Source: Hydractinia symbiolongicarpus (Eukaryota > Cnidaria > Hydrozoa > Anthoathecata > Hydractiniidae). From it: a stretch of DNA of 64,000 nucleotides. The DNA is taken from positions 28,582,001 to 28,646,000 of the forward strand of contig NC_079875.1 in the NCBI RefSeq assembly GCF_029227915.1, written 5' to 3'. The position numbers were made by a program, and so were the translations under genes. The notes beneath the pieces are model-generated. The model ran no database searches. It saw nothing but the letters and a program-made list of their open reading frames with translations, and was not told where the DNA came from. Of the stretch, positions 57,851-64,000 are shown one piece after another. The number at the start of each line of letters is the position of its first letter. Position 1 is the stretch's first letter.

Positions 57851-58700
57851 GAAAGCCGGAACTTTCCGCCGCGGAACCCGACGCTATCGACACAGAAGCT
57901 TCAGCCGAGTCGACCAATACGCCTACACTGGAATCAGTCACACCATCCAATACTGAGAACAGTGATGGCAACACATTCGTGTATAATGATGGAGAAAAGC
58001 ACAGAGGCAATCCGTATGGGACCAATTCAATCCTCCCGTTACCAGGGCCGAAGTAGTAAATTCCTACTTCGGTATAATATATTACGCTGACGCTGCACGG
58101 AAAAAATTTCGTCTTTTCGTTGGAAAAGTAATAAATTTGGAATTCCAATGCCTACGATACGGCTGGAACTCCGACAATTTTGGAAGAAACTCCTACACAT
58201 CTGGTGTCGGAATTGGATTTGATTCCGGCTTGGGACGTAGTCTGTGGTCTCCTACAAGTCAGCCGTTGTGACGACCAGACAAGCAACATCCGTAAAATGA
58301 CGTCGGGGAAAATAAACATCCCGGACTACCCCAAGTTTGTTCAAACTGCTGCCGTTGTATCTAAACTGGAAAGGGAAAAGGCCTACAGACTATGAGTTGT
58401 GACTTCCAGTGTAGATATATATTATCGAAAAACAAAAAAAGGATATCATTCATTATAATACACTTTGTTATCCCTCCCCCCCTTTCTTTAGATATTTTTG
58501 TTGCACATGATATGTGCTAGGACGAGCCCGGGAGACGAGGTTACATTCAAGAAGTAAATAAGTAAAAAGAAATCAATCGGCAACATCCGTTGTACGTTAA
58601 ACACGTATGTCCCGTTATTACCTTTGGTGCACTTGGAATAGGCTCGGGGTAAATACGGGACATGTCCCGTAATTTCCCAATATGCGTCCCGTAATTTCCG
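57850..58700 (+). other. 3' part of the pogo-like element
   Basis: An acidic, Ser/Thr-rich frame (57,828-58,056: ANGKPELSAAEPDAIDTEAS and TLESVTPSNTENSDGN) looks like the disordered C-terminal tail of the transposase, read one base out of phase from the previous exon. A second frame (58,180-58,395: TPTHLVSELDLIPAWDVVC, DYPKFVQTAAVVSKLEREKA) may be the very end of the protein. Subterminal repeats follow. Confidence 0.45.
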
Positions 58701-58907
58701 AAAAGAAAGGGTAATTACGGGACAGATAATTTTTTGAATATCTTAAAAACTATAGGCCATGTCTTACCGATGGTATAAACAAACTAGAATGGCTGTTGGA
58801 TGTTTCATAGCGCTTGCGTTTTTGGAGATATGGAAAGATATGTAATTTTCGTCCCTTAATTCCCCCGTTTGACTACATTAATTTTCAATGATTTAGATCT
58901 TATTTAG

Positions 58908-59978
58908 GTGAGTCAAATATCTCAAAAAGTTGGACAGCATATCGTACAAAGTATTGATCAATTGCCTATGCATCCTGTTGTTGTGTTTTGTGGTGATACG
59001 CAACAACAACAACCAATTTCGGATGGACAAGAGCAGTGCAGTTTATTAACGGATAGAGAATTTCTTAAACTCTGCTCAATTTTCAATTTGCATCAACAAT
59101 TTCGATGTATAGACAAAAAATTGCAAGAATTCCTAAATCTAATTAGATACAACAAACCAACATTTTTGGATTTACACAGGTTAGAACTTTTAATTTAGTG
59201 TAAAATTTAAAATTTTGGTAGCCTACTTGTGAAAATGGTTTTTATACATTCCAGGTACTGTTTCATCGCAAATTATTTACAGTAATCGTGACTGCAGCGA
59301 TACAAATATTGCTGATGTATTTTAAAGTTATCCCAGGACAACGTTCTTAACAGTAACAAATTATTCATCCAATCGAATAAATAAAATTATTACTGAACAT
59401 TTGTTCTCAAAGGAAAAGGAATTAGTTTCCGTGTTACTATATGAAAATTATGAAAAAGTTAATTTATATAAAGGTACATTGCTTTTATTTTTTAAATTTA
59501 AATTCTTTTGACCAAAACTATTGTAATATTAGTAACTATGAAATCTTTTGTATTACAGGTATGCGCGTTGTTATCACTAGAAATATTTGTAAATCAAGTG
59601 GTGTAGTTAACGGTATGCACTGTCGTAAGAACGGAAAATGTTACAGTCTTTGTGCGGTTTAACAATGGTAAAATAGTAGGTATCTATCCAATAGTAGATG
59701 AACAAAAATATGTAAGATACCCTTTGCGAATTGGCTATGCAATGACTATTTATAAAGCACAAGGAAAAACGTTACGTAATTGTACTGTATTCTTTGATAG
59801 AAAAACTCCTTCGCCAGGTTGTGGATATGTAGCTGTATCTCGTGTCAAAAGATTTTGTGACATTACATTTCTAACAGCACCAACACCCGATCATTTTATT
59901 AGTAATAGAAATAGCATTGTTGGTACCTGGATATCATTAGTTGTGTTATTTGTTCAGTTGTGTTATTTTTACATTTAA
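58908..59978 (+). pseudogene. Pif1-like helicase, C-terminal exons
   Basis: Exons: 58,908-59,179 (VSQISQKVGQHIVQSIDQLP, HPVVVFCGDTQQQQPI = motif III, FNLHQQFRC); 59,255-59,473 (GTVSSQIIYSNRDCSDT, an in-frame TAA at 59,323, RTTFLTVTNYSSNRINKIIT); 59,559 onward (GMRVVITRNICKSSGVVNGM), a frameshift near 59,637, and 59,640-59,978 (RFNNGKIVGIYPIVDEQKYV, RYPLRIGYAMTIYKAQGKTL = motif V, GCGYVAVSRVKRFCDITFLT = motif VI, APTPDHFIS). The order and text are those of Pif1-type SF1B helicases fused to Rep in Helitrons. The stop and frameshift confirm inactivity. The second copy at 41.78-41.97 kb matches from TFLTAP onward and into the 3' flank. Confidence 0.8.
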
Positions 59979-60240
59979 AACCAATTCACTATAAAGCAAT
60001 GTGTGTTAACTGGATATTCTTTTTACAGTTATGTTTTATAATTTTATTTATTTGTACATTTAATATCAATTCACTATAAAGTGTTAACTGGATATTCTTT
60101 TGACAGTTATGTTTTATTATGTTATAAAATTATTTACAACTGGGTAAAAATGTTTACAGTTGTGTTATTTCTACATTTAATATCAATTCACTATAAAGCA
60201 ATGTGTGTTTATTCTTTAGGAATCGTATTATTACAAATTC
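59966..60240. repeat. Three repeats of TATCAATTCACTATAAAG after the helicase
   Basis: ACATTTAAAACCAATTCACT (59,971), ACATTTAATATCAATTCACT (60,057) and ACATTTAATATCAATTCACT (60,173) are each followed by ATAAAG. The first two are also followed by a TGTTAACTGGATATTCTTTT phrase. Part of this text is also present in the second copy at 41.8 kb, so it belongs to the element. Confidence 0.75.
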
Positions 60241-60266
60241 TTACAAATGTACATTAGAAAAAAATT

Positions 60267-60597
60267 ATGTCTGAACAACAACAATTGGAAATTCATGCTG
60301 AAGAAACTATGGATCAAGAAGAGACTAGAGATTGGATTACCGAAAGTAACGAAACAAGCAAAGGGAATTTACAAGAGGATGGTAATTGGTAATTATTGTT
60401 GTAAGTTATTTAAGTAATTCAATAATGTTACTTATATTACTTTAAATTTAGATTGCGTATATCGATTTAAAGCGTATAAAGAATATAGAAAAAACCACCC
60501 TGGGCCATTATCAAAACGCAGTTTTCGTGTCTGGTGCCACAATGGCGGGAAAGATTTAAGTGTTCGACAAAATGTAAAAGAAAACCATCCGAAATAA
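60267..60597 (+). CDS. Small two-exon gene downstream of the helicase
   Basis: ATG at 60,267 opens MSEQQQLEIHAEETMDQEET, RDWITESNETSKGNLQED to a donor GGATG/GTAATT (exon end 60,381). The acceptor TTTAAATTTAG leads into 60,452 (DCVYRFKAYKEYRKNHPGPL, SKRSFRVWCHNGGKDLS) and a stop at 60,597. A neighbouring frame continues the protein-like text (FKCSTKCKRKPSEIKILRP, KAVQRYVFPNCRNVQMIQHV) to a stop at 60,695. This suggests a one-base change near 60,550 and an original protein of about 125 residues with an acidic first half and a basic, cysteine-containing second half. I do not recognise it. Its place right after the helicase, on the same strand, suggests an accessory gene of the element. Confidence 0.45.
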
Positions 60598-61696
60598 AGA
60601 TTTTACGACCTAAAGCTGTTCAAAGATATGTATTTCCGAATTGTAGAAATGTGCAAATGATTCAGCATGTAGAAAATTTAAATTGTAAAAATTAAATATA
60701 AAATCAATCAGTTTACTGCAAGCACTTTATTGCAAATTAATGCTGTGGGGTAGCGTACCAAACAATATTTATGTCACATGTAATGTCCTTACTTAGGTGT
60801 CAAAATTTGGAAAACTGCATTACTTAGTACGTGCAGTGTTGCTTGTTCGGAGAGTTAAATCGAGAAAGTTTTTCAACGTTGCAGATAGACTATTGACAGA
60901 GTAGGTACCAGGCCAACTCTTAGCATTGCATAGTGAAGTGTTACTTCAGTGATAAATTCCACTATACAGTACATTGGCAGTATGATGATGTTGTTGAATG
61001 AGTATTCTAGTCACAGACTTAAACGTATCGCCATAATGTAAGGGTGCGCCATCTATGTATGTCATGTAAAATCATCTTCTCCTTTTGGTACGATGGCTAA
61101 GAAGTTCACGCGGTTAAGGACGTATTTTTAAAACTACCGTAGTAGCGCAGTGTACAAATTGATTGAAGCTGGAAAATTATGCTATTTATTGAAGGATCGA
61201 TGTAGAAGAGCAGGATCGGTAAGTCAATGTAATCACGTACTGGCTGGGCACATATGCTGTTCAACTGATCCTGAGTTGCTGAGAATAAAGATTTAACGTT
61301 GTAATTTTACGCCGTACTGATAGCTATTTGTTATGCAATGAAGGGACAATGAAGACAAGCGGAATCGGTAGTCAATGTGATCACATCATTGACGTCGTGT
61401 ATACACGTGGGAAACAGACGGAATATGACTGTGACTTAGGACAAATGTTCGCACACTGCTGTTGCAGTGCACGTCAGCTTCCGACATAGCAGACTTTCAT
61501 GCCTTTTATCGGTTTTATTTCTGTTGCAAGACGGTAAACATTATTAGTAAACAGTTACGGTGCAGTGCCACCCATAGTTCTTATGCATTTTTACATGGTA
61601 TATATTATTTTAATTTTATGTTTTATATCTGCCATTGTGTACTTTAAGGCTATGCAGTTGTTATGATTGTCTTAATAATTTAATATTTAGTAACGA

Positions 61697-61920
61697 TTCA
61701 GGCTGTTTGAAGAGGTGAATTTTCTGACAGCGGTATGATCCGCGGCGATATGCAATAACTGTTAAAAGTTTCAAGGAAGTGAAAATTACTAAGCACTATC
61801 AACGCCGCTTTTTTAATGGTAAGGAAAGTGCGTAGCGTACCAGACAACATCATACTAAGTAGTAACGACCCCGCTTGTGTGTCAGAAACTGGAATAATGC
61901 GCTTTATATTAAGAGAGTGT
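61697..61920. repeat. Blocks A and B, right-hand copies
   Basis: TTCAGGCTGTTTGAAGAGGT, then GAATTTTCTG, GGTATGATCCGCGGCGATAT and GC (about 61,698-61,756). Then GTCAGAAACTGGAATAATGC followed by ATATTAAGAGAGTG (about 61,876-61,915). Same orientation as at 50.56-50.74 kb, with the order reversed. Confidence 0.7.
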
Positions 61921-62535
61921 TGGTTCTTTGTCGGGTTTGAAGTTATTGCTGAAAGTTTGCTGGGATAACTTCTGAGATTATGTGAAACCTGCTAAAATAT
62001 TGTGAGAGTTAAATCGAGAAGTTTTTCCAAGGCTGCAAACAGACTATTGACTGAGTAGGTGCTAGAAATAAGCCCATGTTTGGTTACCAGTCACCACCTA
62101 CGGCCAGGGCATATGATGGTTACCAATTGTTCAATATCGAAAACCTATTTGTTGTAAGTCTTAAAGGGTGGTTTAACTGTTTCTAGCACGTTATGTGTAA
62201 CCAAGTTTACTACTGTCAACGTCTCATTTTGACCTGTTCGGTTAGACCATCTACAAATTTAAAATTGTACGAAGGTCATTACTGCTAACATCTCATTTGG
62301 ACCTGTTCGTTTAGCGTCAATGTGTCATCTTTCAAAGGTAAAGTATTGCACCTAACACTTTTTTCAACGCTGACGAAAGTGCGCAGCGTACCAGAGAACA
62401 TAGTATTAAGTAAGGCACCTAACTCTCTTTTTCCAACGCTAACGAAAGTGCGTAGCGTACCAGGGAACATCATATTTCGATATCACATGAGATTGCGTAG
62501 CGTACAAAAAAACATAACACATGTTACTTGGTACG
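61820..62535. repeat. Repeated AAAGTGCGTAGCGTACCAG motif
   Basis: Copies near 61,820, 62,378, 62,447 and a shorter one at 62,495 (TTGCGTAGCGTAC), three with a following AACAT(C/A)(A/G)TA, plus TTGGTACGCTAGCC on the other strand near 62,528. Also CTCATTTTGACCTGTTCGGT and CTCATTTGGACCTGTTCGTT, 69 bp apart. Confidence 0.65.
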
Positions 62536-62589
62536 CTAGCCTACATGCGCAAATGAAAAAAAAGACAAAGTTGCCACCAATGACATCCA

Positions 62590-62985
62590 AGTGCACAGAC
62601 ATCTAAATGCACAGACACCCCAAGTCAATGACATCTAAATGCAGAGACATCCAAATGCTCCGACACCCAATATCAATGACATCCAAATGCAGAGACAGCC
62701 AATATCAAGGACATCCAAATGCAGAGACATCCAAATGCAAAGACATCCAACGTCAATGACACCCCAACGCAGGGACATCCAATGTCAATGACATCCAAAC
62801 GCCGAGACAAGCAAATACTCAGACATTTAGTAAAGCGTAAGCACGGCAAATCGTAGCCACCCAGAGGAAAAGACATCCAGTTTAAATGACACCCTGAAGC
62901 AGAGACATCCAGTTATTCGGACATCCAAATGCAAAGACAACCAAACGCGCATACATCCAAACGCAAAGACATCCAAGAATGATGT
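62590..62985. repeat. Imperfect tandem repeat, GACATCCAAATGCAGA type
   Basis: About 22 imperfect units of 16-19 bp (GACATCCAAATGCAGA, GACATCCAATATCAAT, GACACCCCAACGCAGG and variants). The minus strand reads as repeats of CLCIWMSL- or VFAFGCL-like peptides, which I take as an artefact of the array. Spacers do not vary as they would in a CRISPR. Confidence 0.85.
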
Positions 62986-62989
62986 GGAC

Positions 62990-64000
62990 AATACAAACAC
63001 AGGTAGCAACCAACACATAGCCGAGGCCAAGCCCAAACGGCCGGGTGGGTGGGTGGGACCACATCCACTGTAGAGGTATTACCACTTTTATTCCCATCTT
63101 TAATGGTAGTGGCCCTTGTCCTCCTCGAAAATGAGCTAGTGTTACATGCGGTAGATATCTCATCTATTTTGAACGACAATTCCTCCCATCAAAACAACCA
63201 AGACGCATAATACAATCTGTCTAGTCAGGCTCGAAATTCCTCCCGATAGCAACCATTGGGTCCTTCCGTACATTTGTCTCCGTTTTGCTCAAATTGCGAC
63301 GCGTCACTCATTCTTCCCGCACATCCCAAACAAGAACCGAAGTTATCGACCAGTCCATCAGAATTGCAGACCTGCATGGGAGTAACTATTAAAGATGAGG
63401 TCAGGACACCGGAAGGCGAGCCGCTCCAATACTGTACGCGTTCTTATGTGCGTGCCAGCTGCTCGAGAGTTTTCTAAACTGAAGGGGAAATTCTTACGTA
63501 AAAAGCGTATTACATTCGTGACGTGTGTCGATATCAGGTGCTTCTCAAATAAACTATTAGACTCCTAGACATGGCTACACAACGGACAACACCGCGTTAG
63601 GCTACCGCCACCGGGATGCGTGACTATCAATAAAGTTCCAGGAGTTTCTCCACTGCTTGTTTCCCCTTTGGCCAGGGTATACCGGTCAATGTTTCTTATT
63701 CGTTTTTTAGTAACCAGTGAACTTTTGTCTGAACATTAAGGGGGTCAGCCTGAAGCCCATTATAGACACCCTTTTTCTCAAACACGTCCCTTAGAAACAA
63801 TCTACTTGGCCGCCATTACTACTGAAAAGTTTTATACGTGTTTAAGAAAGAGGATGAATTGGGCTGTACCAAAGAAATATTAAGATAGTTTTGTCACTAC
63901 ATGAACATAGGAACTTTTATTTTTAAAATAGCAGAACGAGATTGTTTACATCGTAATTGGCAATTCTTTATTTATTTTTATTATGAAAAATTACTAATAT
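62990..64000. other. Higher-GC unassigned sequence at the right end
   Basis: No gene firmly supported. A plus-strand frame 63,256-63,477 (CSNCDASLILPAHPKQEPKL) and a minus-strand frame around 63,179-63,040 (STACNTSSFSRRTRATTIKD) are protein-like but unrecognised, and I cannot say whether either is real. GGGTGGGTGGGTGGG at about 63,043-63,057 could form a G-quadruplex. Confidence 0.3.

Larger units (their letters stand above)
55681..58890 (+). mobile_element. pogo-like DNA transposon nested in the helicase gene, about 3.2 kb
   Basis: It interrupts the helicase frame between YDV and VSQIS. Near the ends, GGGCAAATAAGGGAC (55,698-55,712) faces GTCCCTTAATTCCCC (58,851-58,865), an inverted pair with 13 of 15 matches. 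Further inverted subterminal copies are CCCGTAATTACCC (55,911) and GGGTAATTACGGG (58,709), plus several GTCCCGTAATTTCC phrases around 58,610-58,720. The insert carries its own split transposase gene in the same orientation as the host gene. Exact ends and a TA target duplication could not be fixed by eye. Confidence 0.75.
50560..61920 (+). mobile_element. Helitron/Helentron-like locus, decayed, with a nested pogo-like insertion
   Basis: The core is a Rep-Pif1 type gene from about 52.7 to 59.98 kb, with homologous blocks on both sides (50.56-50.74 and 61.70-61.92 kb) as possible limits. Helitrons replicate by rolling circle: an HUH nuclease (Rep) nicks and a Pif1-like helicase unwinds. Unlike classical intron-poor Helitrons, this gene is split by many introns of about 50-100 nt. 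I did not identify canonical ends (5' TC, 3' hairpin with CTRR) or Helentron-type short inverted ends, so the boundaries are provisional. The copy is dead: the HUH segment is deleted, there are several frameshifts and a stop, and a 3.2 kb transposon sits in the helicase. Confidence 0.6.
60700..62580. repeat. Diverged direct duplications of about 1.1 kb
   Basis: GAGAGTTAAATCGAGAAAG followed by TTTTTC, then GACTATTGAC and GAGTAGGT, occurs near 60,851 and again near 62,003. TAGCGTACCA with ACAA occurs near 60,752 and 61,829. TCAATGTAATCACGTA (61,226) and TCAATGTGATCACATC (61,372) are relatives. No gene is seen. The frame at 61,462-61,647 is unrecognised. Confidence 0.55.

Noticed and set aside
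55672-58890. TA target-site duplication of the pogo-like element
   Set aside because: TA dinucleotides exist near both ends, but none lies in register with the inverted pair, so I do not claim one.
62590-62985. CRISPR-like array of short repeats
   Set aside because: Repeats are contiguous and imperfect, with no unique spacers of constant length and no cas genes, in eukaryotic DNA. It is a minisatellite.
62673-63179. Overlapping minus-strand frames of 67-93 codons
   Set aside because: Most of their length is the antisense reading of the GACATCCAAATGC array. The non-repeat part is too short to judge.

Overview
The window is AT-rich eukaryotic DNA with tiny, decayed coding fragments and short GT-AG introns. 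It holds many classes of animal-type mobile DNA: a Helitron/Helentron-like Rep-Pif1 gene, a pogo-like DDD transposase, a KDZ-like transposase, hAT-like and other short inverted-repeat elements, a tRNA-derived SINE and a LINE endonuclease scrap. It also has one recognisable host exon (flavin-containing monooxygenase) and a piece of 28S rRNA. No bacterial gene, operon or CRISPR array is present. An invertebrate metazoan is the best fit, and a cnidarian (probably medusozoan) is my inference from the repeat style. The sequence alone does not prove it.

Layout. 1-11 kb is mostly non-coding, with a transposon end (about 0.9-1.1 kb), an FMO terminal exon (1.96-2.20 kb), a short-repeat cluster at 8.2-8.55 kb and a LINE scrap at 9.3-9.4 kb. 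11.7-14.4 kb is a hAT-like inverted-repeat element followed by a GACGT-rich cluster and five copies of a ~124 bp tandem repeat. 18.1-19.05 kb is a broken KDZ-type transposase, next to a 102 bp (34-codon) satellite. 20.5-31.2 kb holds hairpins, two short inverted-repeat elements and small duplications. 31.5-38.1 kb is a minus-strand block with two unrecognised genes: a small family with a second copy at 50.8-51.1 kb, and a frameshifted ATPase/SF1-helicase-like gene. A SINE lies between them.

41.8-44.4 kb is a decayed minus-strand copy of the Helitron-like protein, with a plus-strand OTU-protease-like scrap beside it. 49.2-49.95 kb is a 15 bp minisatellite. At 50.2-50.44 kb lies a 28S rRNA fragment. 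From 50.5 to about 61.9 kb runs the centrepiece. A Helitron/Helentron-like gene reads from about 52.7 to 59.98 kb on the plus strand through many small exons. It is preceded by a Lys/Glu/Ser-rich multi-exon gene containing a tandem duplication of two exons, and followed by a small two-exon gene. The helicase part is split by a ~3.2 kb pogo-like transposon. Related sequence blocks occur on both sides of this locus (50.56-50.74 and 61.70-61.92 kb). The last 3 kb are duplicated higher-GC segments and an 18 bp-type tandem repeat.

How it fits together. The Helitron-like protein would initiate rolling-circle transposition (HUH Rep) and unwind DNA (Pif1-type SF1B helicase). Here it is dead: the HUH histidine segment is deleted, there are several frameshifts and stops, and another transposon sits inside the helicase. 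Most features are nested or decayed mobile DNA. The parts I cannot assign to a known family (31.5-33.7, 36.0-38.1, 50.8-52.3 and 60.3-60.7 kb) are the best places to look for something new.
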